The notes: generated by a model from the letters alone, not told the origin. A stretch of DNA of 64,000 nucleotides from Joostella atrarenae (GCF_021764745.1 NZ_JAETXX010000005.1:62001-126000); one strand, 5' to 3'; shown: positions 35,156 through 43,654, counted from the first letter of the stretch. Made by a program: numbers and translations.

Positions 35156-36545
35156 ATGCTTTACATTTTTTATGCTTGTATCGTTTTGTATGCAAGCCCA
35201 AAAGCAAACTAAAAATTATAAAGAGTCTTTTGAAGTAAATAATGATGCTGTAGTGGAAGTTAATACAAGCTACGCCGATGTAACTTTTGAGACTTGGAAT
35301 AAAAATAGAGTAGAAGTAGAAGCGACCATAGAAATAGAAGACGTCTCTAAAGAAGAAGCTGCCAAGTATTTTGAGGAATGGGGTTTTAAAGCTGTGGGAA
35401 ATTCAAGTAAAGTTAAAATTACCACTGCAAATGGAGTTAGATGGTCGCAAGGAAATAATGTAATTGTATTGTCTGGGTTAAACGATATGGATTTTGATTT
35501 CCCAGATTCAATTCCAATGCCTCCGATGCCTCCAATGCCACCAATGCCTCCAATGGATTCAATGATGGTTATGGCTCCTATACCGCCAATGCCTCCGTTA
35601 CCTATGGATTTTGAAAGTTTTTCTTTTGATTATGAGGCTTACAAAAAAGATGGTGATGCGTATTTAAAAGAATGGAAAAAACAATTTAATGAGAGTTTTA
35701 ATGATGAGGTAAAAGCAAATTTAGAAGAATGGAAGAATAATGTTAAAGAGCGTCAAGTGGAGTGGCAATCTCATAAGAGAGAGATTATTGATGCTGAAAA
35801 AGAAGCTAGAAAAGCATCGGTAGAAGCAAGAAAAGCTATGCAAGAAGCTCGACAAGAAATTATTAAAATTAGAAGTAGCAGTAATTCAGGAAATGGAAAT
35901 CAAGTTTTTTACTATAACTCTAATGAAGCGAACAATAATTTGAAAATAAAAAAGACTATTAAGATTAAGATTCCTAAAGGAGTTAAACTTGATATGGATG
36001 TTCGTCATGGAGAGGTAACCTTAGCAGAAAACACAACAAATATAAATGCAACCTTGTCTTATACAAGGTTGCATGCTTCAAGGGTAGATGGCGATAAATC
36101 GGTTATTAATGCTTCTTATTCTCCCATTTCTGTTGGAAATTGGAACCAAGGAGAACTTCATGTAAACTTTGTGGAGTCTGTAGATATAGCCCATGTAAGC
36201 AGTATAAAATTAGTTTCTAAATCTTCTAACGTAGCTATTCAGAATTTTTCAGGGGATGCTATAATTAATGGAAGTTTTGGAGCATTGGAAATTGCCCAAA
36301 TAGCAGATGATTTTAATACACTTAATATCATATTAGATAATTCGGAAGCGGAGCTAACACTACCAAAATCGGCCTTCAATTTTTATAGTAACGCCTCTAA
36401 TTCTATGGTGAAATACTCAAAAGCATTAATTTTAGATGTTTCTAAGAGGTATGATAATGAAGTGGCAAATGGATATTTTTCACAAAAAAATAGCAACAAA
36501 ACGATTAATCTTGTTGCTACCTTTAGTGATGTTGTCCTAAAATAA
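35127..36545 (+). CDS. Exported PMPP-repeat, coiled-coil and adhesin-like (DUF4097-type) protein
   Basis: A 472-residue protein. It has a signal peptide (cleavage near CMQAQ) and a short beta domain (residues 30-115). Tandem Met-Pro-Pro repeats occupy residues 130-143, with more Pro/Met-rich sequence to 160, encoded by nine-base direct repeats. A charged helical stretch (about 165-250) follows, then a repetitive beta region of the putative-adhesin DUF4097 type (VRHGEVTLAENTTNINATLSY). It overlaps the anti-sigma gene, so the ECF pathway seems to control an envelope protein. Alternative ATG codons lie at 35139 and 35148. Confidence 0.7.
   Translation: MKNSMTKMYRCFTFFMLVSFCMQAQKQTKNYKESFEVNNDAVVEVNTSYADVTFETWNKNRVEVEATIEIEDVSKEEAAKYFEEWGFKAVGNSSKVKITTANGVRWSQGNNVIVLSGLNDMDFDFPDSIPMPPMPPMPPMPPMDSMMVMAPIPPMPPLPMDFESFSFDYEAYKKDGDAYLKEWKKQFNESFNDEVKANLEEWKNNVKERQVEWQSHKREIIDAEKEARKASVEARKAMQEARQEIIKIRSSSNSGNGNQVFYYNSNEANNNLKIKKTIKIKIPKGVKLDMDVRHGEVTLAENTTNINATLSYTRLHASRVDGDKSVINASYSPISVGNWNQGELHVNFVESVDIAHVSSIKLVSKSSNVAIQNFSGDAIINGSFGALEIAQIADDFNTLNIILDNSEAELTLPKSAFNFYSNASNSMVKYSKALILDVSKRYDNEVANGYFSQKNSNKTINLVATFSDVVLK
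35517..35556 (+). repeat. Nine-base tandem repeat coding Met-Pro-Pro
   Basis: ATGCCTCCG-like units repeat four times with third-position changes (CCG, CCA, CCT), encoding MPPMPPMPPMPPM. A related degenerate stretch follows at about 35574-35600. Such coding repeats can vary in copy number. Confidence 0.8.
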
Positions 36546-37229
36546 TTAATGAATATTATCTTTTAATAATTCAGGATATTTTTCTTGAAACCTTTTTAGC
36601 CTAGGAATCGATACATTACGGACGTATGGATTGTTAGGATTTCTTTTTTCATAATCTTGGTGATAATCTTCGGCTTTCCAGAATTTATCAAATGGAACTA
36701 CCTGAGTAACAATAGGCTTTGAATAAATCTCTTTCTCCTCTAGTTGTTTTATATAACGTTCTATAATTTCCTTCTCTTTATCATTTTTATAAAAAGCAAT
36801 CGATCTATATTGTGCGCCTCTATCTGGACCTTGTCTGTTATACTGCGTAGGGTCTTGAGACCCAAAGAATACACGGACTAAGGTTTCATAAGAAACTTCT
36901 GCGGGATCATAATATACCATTACTGCTTCAGCATGACTTGTTCTTCCTCCTCCAACTTCTTGATAGGTAGGATTATTTTCTGTACCTCCAGAATAACCAG
37001 AAACAGCTTCTTTAACTCCTTTTACACTTTCAAAAACAGCTTCTACACACCAAAAACACCCACTAGCAAAATATGCGGTCTCATATTCTGATAAATCTTG
37101 AATAGGTTTTTCAAATTCTACTTTGGCAGTTTCATCTGTTGTTTTAGAAGCTTCTTTTTTTGTAGAAGATTGACAACTTATGGTAAATAGACATAAAAAA
37201 AGTAAGGAATTTAGTTTTATAAGTTTCAT
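36546..37229 (-). CDS. msrA: Peptide-methionine (S)-S-oxide reductase, lipoprotein
   Basis: A 227-residue protein with a lipoprotein signal (lipobox ending TISC, Cys19) and the MsrA domain from residue 50, with catalytic Cys58 in YFASGCFWCVEAVFE. GGRTSHAEAV and FFGSQDPTQYNRQGPDRGAQYRS are further signature regions. It repairs oxidised methionine, here probably in periplasmic or surface proteins. The gene is immediately adjacent and convergent to the Met-rich repeat protein gene, whose methionines could be substrates; that link is inference. Confidence 0.93.
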   Translation of the reverse strand: MKLIKLNSLLFLCLFTISCQSSTKKEASKTTDETAKVEFEKPIQDLSEYETAYFASGCFWCVEAVFESVKGVKEAVSGYSGGTENNPTYQEVGGGRTSHAEAVMVYYDPAEVSYETLVRVFFGSQDPTQYNRQGPDRGAQYRSIAFYKNDKEKEIIERYIKQLEEKEIYSKPIVTQVVPFDKFWKAEDYHQDYEKRNPNNPYVRNVSIPRLKRFQEKYPELLKDNIH

Positions 37230-37293
37230 AAAATTATTTTTCTAGTTAGTCTAAAATTAACCAAATTCCTTACTTTATGCTTGTAAAATGTTA

Positions 37294-37635
37294 CTAATCT
37301 AAATTTTTAGATAAAGTAAATCCAACAAATAAACCAATTCCAGCCAGAGTGAAGATTGTTCCAGGGAAAGCTACTTCTGCATCTACATTAAAATTGTTGT
37401 GTAATACTCCTGCTAAAAATATCCCTACACCAACTCCTATTAATAATAAAGAAGTATTAAGGATTAATATTTTCCATACAGGGGCAGTTCTCCTTTTATT
37501 AGAACTATAAAATATAGAAGCATCAGCTCCTTTCTCTATTAAAGATAAACGCTCTTTGTGTCTTGCAGTAATAAATAAATAAATAACCCCGAATATTGCT
37601 CCAAAAATAATTGCAACTATAATTACTCCTTCCAT
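37294..37635 (-). CDS. DUF6249-like small membrane protein
   Basis: A 113-residue protein with three membrane helices (about residues 3-22, 51-72, 88-107) and a basic segment RHKERLSLIEKGADASIFYSSNKRR between helices 1 and 2, the typical DUF6249 arrangement. It is divergent from an ECF sigma gene, and both starts have TGTAAC-N17-CGTC promoters. A role in that sigma pathway, as target or sensor, is therefore likely. Confidence 0.75.
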   Translation of the reverse strand: MEGVIIVAIIFGAIFGVIYLFITARHKERLSLIEKGADASIFYSSNKRRTAPVWKILILNTSLLLIGVGVGIFLAGVLHNNFNVDAEVAFPGTIFTLAGIGLFVGFTLSKNLD

Positions 37636-37669
37636 AATTTATGTTTTTTAGTTTATTGTTTGCTATTAT

Positions 37670-37696
37670 GACGTACGTTTAAATAATTCGGTTACA
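37670..37696 (-). promoter_or_regulatory. ECF-type promoter P3 (TGTAAC-N17-CGTC) for DUF6249 gene
   Basis: On the minus strand TGTAAC (37696-37691) is followed after 17 bases by CGTC (37673-37670), 35 bases before the DUF6249 ATG. It is divergent to P2. Confidence 0.65.
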
Positions 37697-37730
37697 AATA
37701 TTTTTAATAAAGATGAATTATCTTGTAACC
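37690..37730. repeat. Inverted repeat GGTTACAA/TTGTAACC
   Basis: Perfect eight-base arms at 37690-37697 and 37723-37730 with a 25-base spacer. The arms contain the -35 elements of the divergent promoters P2 and P3, so the dyad is explained by two back-to-back ECF promoters. Confidence 0.8.
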
Positions 37731-37750
37731 AATAGTGAGACAGCAACGTC
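37724..37750 (+). promoter_or_regulatory. ECF-type promoter P2 (TGTAAC-N17-CGTC) for sigma gene at 37761
   Basis: TGTAAC (37724-37729) and CGTC (37747-37750) are 17 bases apart. The sigma ATG lies only 10 bases beyond CGTC, implying a nearly leaderless mRNA. Confidence 0.65.
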
Positions 37751-37760
37751 TTATGTGTGA

Positions 37761-38330
37761 ATGACTAGCCAAAAAGATAAAGAATATATAAAGCGTGTTT
37801 TAGAAGGAAACACCAATGCTTTTTCTTATTTTGTAGATACGTATCAAGATTTAGCTTTTACAGTGGCTATACGTATCTTAAAAAATAGGGAGGAAGCTGA
37901 AGATGTTGTACAAGATGCTTTTATAAAGTGTTATCATTCTCTAAGATCTTTTAAAGGAGATTCTAAATTTTCCACTTGGCTGTATAGAATTGTATACCAT
38001 AGCGCATTAGATAAGTGTCGTAAAAATGATAGAAATGTAGCAACTATTGTGATAGAGGAAGCGTCTTATAAGCAACTTGATGAGGTTGATAATGCTTTGG
38101 ATATGTTAGAATCTAAAGAGCGCATAAAAGTTATTAAAGATGCTTTGGGAAAATTAGATACTGAAGAGCAAACAATAATTACGTTGTATTACTTTGATGA
38201 CCTCTCTATAAAAGAAATAGCAGCGATTGTTGATATTTCTGCTGATAATGTGAAAATTAAACTTTTTAGAGCCAGAAAAAAGCTTTTTAAAATATTAAAA
38301 AATAAGTCAGAATTAAATATAAATCTATGA
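37761..38330 (+). CDS. ECF-type RNA polymerase sigma factor (divergent from DUF6249 gene)
   Basis: A 189-residue sigma factor with region 2 (LKNREEAEDVVQDAFIKCYHSLRSFKGDSKFSTWLYRIVYHSALDKCR) and region 4 (YYFDDLSIKEIAAIVDISADNVKIKLFRARKKLF). It probably activates its own promoter P2 and the divergent P3. It overlaps the next gene by four bases. The probable anti-sigma partner is the small membrane protein encoded downstream. Confidence 0.94.
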   Translation: MTSQKDKEYIKRVLEGNTNAFSYFVDTYQDLAFTVAIRILKNREEAEDVVQDAFIKCYHSLRSFKGDSKFSTWLYRIVYHSALDKCRKNDRNVATIVIEEASYKQLDEVDNALDMLESKERIKVIKDALGKLDTEEQTIITLYYFDDLSIKEIAAIVDISADNVKIKLFRARKKLFKILKNKSELNINL

Positions 38331-38704
38331 GTACGAACGAAGAGCATAAATTAGACGAACTTACTCGAAGACTTGTTCATGAAGTTGGTAAAGAGCGACC
38401 TTCAGTGAGCTTAAAGCTGAATATAATGGAGACTTTAAATGCACAATCAAAAGTTATTCGCTTTAAATCCTTAATTTCTAATAAAGCTAAAGTAGCTGTT
38501 TTTGTATTATTAGTAGGAATTATTGTGTTGTCTACTTTTTTACCTAGTGATGATATAATAGAGCCAGCCGTAAATGAGTTATCATCTTATATAGATTTAT
38601 TATCAATCAAATTACCAAATACTTTTATTTACGGAATCTTAGCAGTAGGGAGCTTAATAATAGTTCAAATACCTATCTTAAAAAAACGTTTGGATAAGAA
38701 TTAA
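38327..38704 (+). CDS. Small two-helix membrane protein, candidate anti-sigma factor
   Basis: A 125-residue protein with a soluble N-terminal part (residues 1-53), membrane helices near 55-71 and 99-116, and a basic C-terminus (LKKRLDKN). The four-base overlap with the sigma gene points to a coupled regulator. No zinc-binding motif is present. Its stop overlaps that of the converging kinase gene. Confidence 0.7.
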   Translation: MSTNEEHKLDELTRRLVHEVGKERPSVSLKLNIMETLNAQSKVIRFKSLISNKAKVAVFVLLVGIIVLSTFLPSDDIIEPAVNELSSYIDLLSIKLPNTFIYGILAVGSLIIVQIPILKKRLDKN

Positions 38705-39903
38705 GGACTTTGTATTTCTTTAAATGTTATAATATAGGTAACCCCATCACCTAGGGACGTTGTTTTATCGAGGGTTCCTCTTAATTGTCTGGTTAAGTTT
38801 TTTATAAGTTTAAGTCCCATAGAGTTTTTAGCATTACAGTGTAGCTCTGTATCATAACCTATTCCATTGTCTTTTAAAGTAAGTTCGTAAAATGTAGGGT
38901 CATTTTTCTCTATTTGGATCGAAATAGATCCTTCATCAGTATTAATAAAGGCATGTTTTAGAGAATTAGTAACGAATTCACTAATAATTAACCCCAATGG
39001 AATAGCAGTTTCAATGTTGAATTTAATATTTATAATATCAATATTAAATTTTATATCCTTATCGCTTTTGTTTATCGACTTCAATAGAAACCCTCCAAGC
39101 TGTGTTACATAATCTTTATATTCTATTTTAGAAAGATCTTCTTTAGCATAAAGCATTTCGTGTACAATAGCCATAGATAAAACTCTGTTGTGACTACTGG
39201 TTAACATAGCTTTTGTTTCTAAATTATCTGTGTTTCTAGCTTGCATATTTAATAGGCTAGAAATGGTTTGTAAATTATTCTTTACACGGTGATGAATTTC
39301 TTTTAATAAGACTTCATTTTCATTATTCTTTTTTTCAATTTCTCTTTTTGAAATGTATAGGTTGTTATAGTTGGTAAGTAATATTTTTCCAAAGATTCCT
39401 CCCAAAATATAAACACTAAATAAAATGCCAATCAAGCTATAAGAATCTTGTGATTTTGCAGGGACTACGTTTCTAAAAGTGAAGTGAAACACGTCGTGGA
39501 AATATATGAATAGAATAAAAAGGATAATTACAAAAAGATGAAGCCTACCATAATTTTGAGTGGAAATATAACCTGCAAAAACAATTAAAGCCAAAACAAA
39601 AGTAAAAGGACTATTAATTCCACCGCTGTATAGCGTAACAATTGCAGCAGATAAAATACCGATGCATGAAGTAAAAAGAAAGGTGTAAATAAGCTTTTTG
39701 TGTTTGTAAAATAAAAGCGTGTTGAGAATATTTAACACGCCATAAATAACAAAAGTGTGTGGAATTATTTCTTTTATGTCAAGAAGATAATAGCATAGCG
39801 GAGCCAAGCATATCATCAGAATAGAAGAAAAATAATTCGCATTTAGAATTAGCTTAGCCTTTTCCTTATATCTGTCTGTAGGTAAAGTAGTAGATTGGTT
39901 CAT
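38701..39903 (-). CDS. Membrane sensor histidine kinase, HisKA_2 type
   Basis: A 400-residue kinase with about six membrane helices in the first 180 residues, then a HisKA_2 dimerisation domain with the phospho-acceptor motif EIHHRVKNNLQTISSLLN (His near residue 205 counted from this start). The HATPase domain carries ISEFVTNSLKHAF and KDNGIGYDTE. No response regulator gene is adjacent, so it is an orphan. The longest frame begins 33 bases upstream with TTG; the ATG at 39903 is preferred. Confidence 0.9.
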   Translation of the reverse strand: MNQSTTLPTDRYKEKAKLILNANYFSSILMICLAPLCYYLLDIKEIIPHTFVIYGVLNILNTLLFYKHKKLIYTFLFTSCIGILSAAIVTLYSGGINSPFTFVLALIVFAGYISTQNYGRLHLFVIILFILFIYFHDVFHFTFRNVVPAKSQDSYSLIGILFSVYILGGIFGKILLTNYNNLYISKREIEKKNNENEVLLKEIHHRVKNNLQTISSLLNMQARNTDNLETKAMLTSSHNRVLSMAIVHEMLYAKEDLSKIEYKDYVTQLGGFLLKSINKSDKDIKFNIDIINIKFNIETAIPLGLIISEFVTNSLKHAFINTDEGSISIQIEKNDPTFYELTLKDNGIGYDTELHCNAKNSMGLKLIKNLTRQLRGTLDKTTSLGDGVTYIITFKEIQSP

Positions 39904-39924
39904 ATTTAAAAGCTCCTTGGAGCT
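39904..39924 (-). promoter_or_regulatory. Unusual Shine-Dalgarno-like site within a hairpin
   Basis: The minus strand reads AAGGAG nine bases before the kinase ATG. The site is part of an AGCTCC/GGAGCT hairpin (39911-39924) with a two-base loop. Shine-Dalgarno sites are rare in Flavobacteriia, so a sequestered one may be incidental or may tune translation. Confidence 0.35.
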
Positions 39925-39936
39925 AAGATTTAGCAA

Positions 39937-40078
39937 TAAGGAGTTGTATTATAGTTTCATAATTTCTTATCTAAGGTATTATATTTTGAGAATATATTAC
40001 AAAGTGTAAAGAATAATATTCTTACATCAGAAATAATTTAAGTTGACTAAAGAATATTTATATGCTATCTATACGTGT
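39937..40078. other. Intergenic, AT-rich
   Basis: Between the kinase gene and the end of the VOC gene; both are on the minus strand. No clear promoter or terminator is visible in this stretch. Confidence 0.3.
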
Positions 40079-40534
40079 TTAATTTTCGTTTACCTCTATC
40101 CAGTAATTATTGGGATCTTTAAGGTAAATCTGTCGAACTCCATCGGCTCTACTATTTGTTGTATTTGGTTCTCCTGGCCAGTTTTCGAAGTAAATATTGT
40201 TGTTTTTTAAATGCTTTATAAAACCATCTAAATCTTTGGTATGGAGTGCAAAGTGAACCCCTTTTACATCTGGAACATTATGTTTAGAATCTTCTATAAC
40301 ATGTAATGAAGTGTTGCCTCCCATGGAAAACCAACGGATATGAGATTTTCCAGTTTTATTTTCAATCTCCTCTAGTCCCATAATATTCAAATAGAAGTTA
40401 GAACTTTCTGTGAGGTCTTTAACTAAAATGGCATGATGGTCAAAGCTTAATTTAAAAGTTTGAGCGTTTGTTTTTGTGGTCATAAATAATAATACTAAAA
40501 TTATAAGTGCGATTGGTTTAAATGACTTTTTCAT
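40079..40534 (-). CDS. Exported single-domain VOC protein
   Basis: A 151-residue protein with a signal peptide (MKKSFKPIALIILVLLFMTT) and one VOC domain (FDHHAILVKDLTESSNFYLNIMGLEEIEN through IYLKDPNNYWIEVNEN). The metal-binding His and Glu positions typical of glyoxalase-like folds appear present. It is 12 bases downstream of the serine hydrolase gene and belongs to the thioredoxin-like operon. Confidence 0.85.
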   Translation of the reverse strand: MKKSFKPIALIILVLLFMTTKTNAQTFKLSFDHHAILVKDLTESSNFYLNIMGLEEIENKTGKSHIRWFSMGGNTSLHVIEDSKHNVPDVKGVHFALHTKDLDGFIKHLKNNNIYFENWPGEPNTTNSRADGVRQIYLKDPNNYWIEVNEN

Positions 40535-40546
40535 CTTAATTGGCGG

Positions 40547-41692
40547 TTATTTGGTGTTATTTTTTTGTGTGTTGTATAATTGTCTTCCTAATTCGGCTAA
40601 AAAAGGAATTCCAACTTCATCATATTCATAAATGCCATCATTGTAAATTTTATTTTTATTTACATGAATTGTAGCAGTAACAATGAATTCAATATCATTT
40701 TTAGTATCATGAATGTAAGAACAATCAGTAAGGTAACCGTATGCAAAACCTACCTTATTGTAGATTTTAATATGTTCTGGGATAGCAGTTTTTTTGTCTC
40801 CATACATGAATAATTTCACATAGCTATCATAATATTCTTTAGGATCGTAGCCTTGGTCTTTAGGTAAAGTAGACATCGACTTTAATAGAAATTCTCTATC
40901 GGTGTTACTTAATGAAAATTGTTTTTCTGCTGAAAAAGATTCAGGGAAAATTACACGTTTCATTATATCGTGTAAACTATTTATTGGGAGGTAATTTTTT
41001 AAAGAAAAATCCATTGGTTGATTAATAATAGAGTCTCCTTCTGTATATCCTATTCCTTTTTGAATATTATTTAGGTCTAGTTTTTTTATAGCAGAATTTT
41101 TAGTCCCAGGGACTTTTATTATAGAATCTTCAGTATTAAAAATAAGAGGTTTTGTATCGAGTTCATAAGCATTATCAGTAGATAAACGATGACTTATTCT
41201 TACTGGACTAATGCCCTTTTCATGAAGTGATTTGTTAATGTAGTCTTTACCGAGATATTCAAAAAGACGATTGTAGGCGTCATTATCACTTACAGCAAAA
41301 ATTTTATTTATTTCTTTTTCAAATGTTGTTTCTACAGAATCGCCTTCAACAGAAAAAGGTGTTTTAATATTTAATCGATTGTCTCTATTTAGCTTTTCTA
41401 AGGTTAAAACGGCTATAGGGAATTTTACAGAACTGGCAGGATAGAAGTAATTAGAATCGTTTACTCTAAACTTATAATCTGTAAATTCAACATTGTCTTC
41501 TTTCCGATTAATAGTGCTAAATAATATCTGAACTTCATATGCATCAGCGCTATCAACTACTTTTTTTATTAGCGGGTTATCAGATTTAAGAACAGTTTTT
41601 AATGGATCTTCAGTTTTGTATTTTTTATCTCCACAAGATATTATTAGAGAGGCAAAAAGTAATAAAATAAATGAGTTTAAGTAGGTTTTCAT
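40547..41692 (-). CDS. Class A beta-lactamase-like serine hydrolase, lipoprotein
   Basis: A 381-residue lipoprotein (lipobox ending IISC, Cys20). The SxxK motif is Ser87-Ser-Val-Lys90 in YPASSVKFPIAVLTLEKL, and the SDN motif lies at Ser135-Asp-Asn137. A KTG-like motif may be KVG in YNKVGFAYG. The fold is that of penicillin-interactive serine hydrolases, but the changed third motif and long insertions make a true beta-lactamase less likely. It lies between thioredoxin-like and VOC genes. Confidence 0.82.
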   Translation of the reverse strand: MKTYLNSFILLLFASLIISCGDKKYKTEDPLKTVLKSDNPLIKKVVDSADAYEVQILFSTINRKEDNVEFTDYKFRVNDSNYFYPASSVKFPIAVLTLEKLNRDNRLNIKTPFSVEGDSVETTFEKEINKIFAVSDNDAYNRLFEYLGKDYINKSLHEKGISPVRISHRLSTDNAYELDTKPLIFNTEDSIIKVPGTKNSAIKKLDLNNIQKGIGYTEGDSIINQPMDFSLKNYLPINSLHDIMKRVIFPESFSAEKQFSLSNTDREFLLKSMSTLPKDQGYDPKEYYDSYVKLFMYGDKKTAIPEHIKIYNKVGFAYGYLTDCSYIHDTKNDIEFIVTATIHVNKNKIYNDGIYEYDEVGIPFLAELGRQLYNTQKNNTK

Positions 41693-41719
41693 AAGTTGTA
41701 GGTAGGTTTTAATTATAGC

Positions 41720-42232
41720 TTAGCTTTTTTCAGCATCGTATTCTTGCCATTTTTTATCTTTATAAATGTCATCACCAAAATATTTAGCAATCTTTAAGAA
41801 ACCATCAGGCTTTTGGTATCCAGGAACTGGCGATAAAATCTCTTGTTTAGCGTTTAAAAATATTACAGTAGGGAAACTCATTTTTCCTTGTAATAATGCT
41901 GCTGCCAATTCATGGTAACCACGTTTCCCTTGGGGGATGTATTTAAAGGTTTTGTTTTTGTAAACAATCTCCTCTTTTCCTTCAGCATCCATTTTTATCA
42001 TATAAAAATGTTCCATCATATACGATGCAACTTTAGGGTTATTAAAGGTGTCTTTGTCCATTTTTTTACACCAACCACACCAGTCAGTATATACATCTAC
42101 AAATAGCTTTTTAGGGTTTTTATCGGTATTGGCTTTTTCTACTGCTTCACTCCAAGAAAGCCATTCGATTTCTTGAGCTTGTGTAGTAAAGGTAAATAGT
42201 AGGGTCGTAAAAAGGAGGATCGTTTCTTTCAT
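41720..42232 (-). CDS. Exported thioredoxin-family protein
   Basis: A 170-residue protein. A signal peptide (cleavage near TTQAQ) is followed by a thioredoxin fold with WCGWCKKM (Cys52, Cys55), a DsbD-C/thioredoxin_7-like arrangement. FPTVIFLN provides the cis-Pro loop. It should act on disulfides in the periplasm. First gene of a three-gene operon, with a near-match to the ECF-type promoter upstream. Confidence 0.9.
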   Translation of the reverse strand: MKETILLFTTLLFTFTTQAQEIEWLSWSEAVEKANTDKNPKKLFVDVYTDWCGWCKKMDKDTFNNPKVASYMMEHFYMIKMDAEGKEEIVYKNKTFKYIPQGKRGYHELAAALLQGKMSFPTVIFLNAKQEILSPVPGYQKPDGFLKIAKYFGDDIYKDKKWQEYDAEKS

Positions 42233-42261
42233 TTTTATGCTTGTTGTGTTTCAGTAGCTCA

Positions 42262-42287
42262 GACGTTTTTATATAAGTAAGCTTACA
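42262..42287 (-). promoter_or_regulatory. Near-match ECF-type promoter P5 (TGTAAG-N16-CGTC) for thioredoxin-like operon
   Basis: On the minus strand TGTAAG (42287-42282) and CGTC (42265-42262) are 16 bases apart, 30 bases before the ATG. The sixth -35 base is G rather than C, so the site is weaker than P1-P4. Confidence 0.4.
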
Positions 42288-42364
42288 ATATGAGTGAGCC
42301 ATCATTCGTAAAGATACTAAAATAACCTTTTAATGAAAGAAGTTGTTCTTATTGAAAAATGGGC

Positions 42365-42402
42365 AAAAAAAAGCTCGGCATTTCTGCCGAGCTTTTTTTT
42401 TG
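42365..42402 (-). terminator. Intrinsic terminator after lysA
   Basis: Stem AAGCTCGGCA with TGCCGAGCTT around a TTTC loop, flanked by A and T runs on both sides. It is about 11 bases past the lysA stop. Confidence 0.9.
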
Positions 42403-42412
42403 AATTTATCTG

Positions 42413-43654
42413 TTAAGCTTCTTTTACAAGCTCTTTTTTATTAAGTTCTGGAATGTTAGGCTCCACAAGGTTGTTTATAAGGTCGTTAAAGTTTTCTCCC
42501 TTACGAATCAAATGAGCTTTGCCATTGTGCCATAAAACCTCTGGTGGTCTAAATCTGGAGTTGTAGTTGCTTGCCATTGAGAAACAGTATGCTCCTGCAT
42601 TTTTAAAGCAAAGTATATCACCCTCAGAAATTTCATTAATACGTCTGTTGCTACCAAAAGTATCTGTTTCACAGATGTAACCAACAATAGAGTAGAAGCG
42701 TTCTTTCCCTTTTGGTTTAGATATGTTTATAATTCTATGGTAAGAATTATAAAGCATAGGTCTAATTAAATGGTTAAATCCAGAATCGATTCCTGCAAAA
42801 ACAGTAGACGTAGTTTGTTTAACAACATTTACTTTCGCTAAGAAAAAACCAGCTTCACTAACTAGGAATTTCCCAGGCTCGAATGCTAAAGTTAAATCAC
42901 GCCCAAACTCCTTACAGAATTTATTAAAACGAGTTGTTAGTTTTTTACCTAACTCTTCAACATTCGTTTCAATATCACCTTCTTTGTAAGGAACTTTAAA
43001 TCCGCTACCAAAATCTATAAACTCAAGGTCATGGAAATTCTTGGCAGTTTCAAATAAGATTTCAGAAGCGTAAAGAAAAACTTCAATATCTAAGATATCA
43101 CTTCCTGTATGCATATGAATACCGTTTACTCGCATCCCAGTATTTTCTACAATTCTCAAGATATGTGGTATCTGATGTATGCTTATTCCGAATTTAGAAT
43201 CGATATGTCCCACAGAAATATTAGAATTTCCTCCTGCCATAACATGAGGATTGATTCTGATACAAACTGGAATATTAGGATTACGAGTTCCAAATTGTTC
43301 TAAGATCGAAAGATTGTCTATGTTTATTTGTACTCCAAGTTTGGCAACTTCTTCAATTTCTTCAAGAGAAACCCCATTAGGAGTAAATATAATATCTTCA
43401 GGTTTAAAATCTGCCATTAATCCTAGCTGTACTTCTTGTAATGAAACAGTATCTAAACCGCTTCCTAAAGAATTCATTAGCTTAAGGATGGCAACATTAG
43501 ATAACGCCTTAACTGCATAGTTCAGCTTTAAATGTTTTACATTTTTAAAAGCAGAAGTAAGCCTTTGGTATTGGGAGGTTATTTTTTCTGAGTCATACAC
43601 GTATACCGGACTGCCAAATTCTTTGGCTACATTTAAAAGGTCGCTATTATTCAT
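42413..43654 (-). CDS. lysA: Diaminopimelate decarboxylase
   Basis: A 413-residue PLP-dependent enzyme for the last step of lysine biosynthesis. The PLP lysine is in LNYAVKALSN. Other motifs are VCIRINPHV, GIHMHTGSDI, FIDFGSGFKVPY, the phosphate-binding EPGKFLV and the substrate site CETDTFGSNR. The longest frame starts eight codons upstream at TTG; the ATG at 43654 (MNNSDLLNVAKE) fits better. A TAATTTTG box lies at 43676-43683 on the minus strand. Confidence 0.95.
   Translation of the reverse strand: MNNSDLLNVAKEFGSPVYVYDSEKITSQYQRLTSAFKNVKHLKLNYAVKALSNVAILKLMNSLGSGLDTVSLQEVQLGLMADFKPEDIIFTPNGVSLEEIEEVAKLGVQINIDNLSILEQFGTRNPNIPVCIRINPHVMAGGNSNISVGHIDSKFGISIHQIPHILRIVENTGMRVNGIHMHTGSDILDIEVFLYASEILFETAKNFHDLEFIDFGSGFKVPYKEGDIETNVEELGKKLTTRFNKFCKEFGRDLTLAFEPGKFLVSEAGFFLAKVNVVKQTTSTVFAGIDSGFNHLIRPMLYNSYHRIINISKPKGKERFYSIVGYICETDTFGSNRRINEISEGDILCFKNAGAYCFSMASNYNSRFRPPEVLWHNGKAHLIRKGENFNDLINNLVEPNIPELNKKELVKEA

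Noticed and set aside
40547-41692. Serine hydrolase as a true antibiotic-resistance beta-lactamase
   Set aside because: SxxK and SDN are present, but the third motif is KVG rather than KTG/KSG, and the protein is longer than class A enzymes; kept as a generic serine hydrolase.
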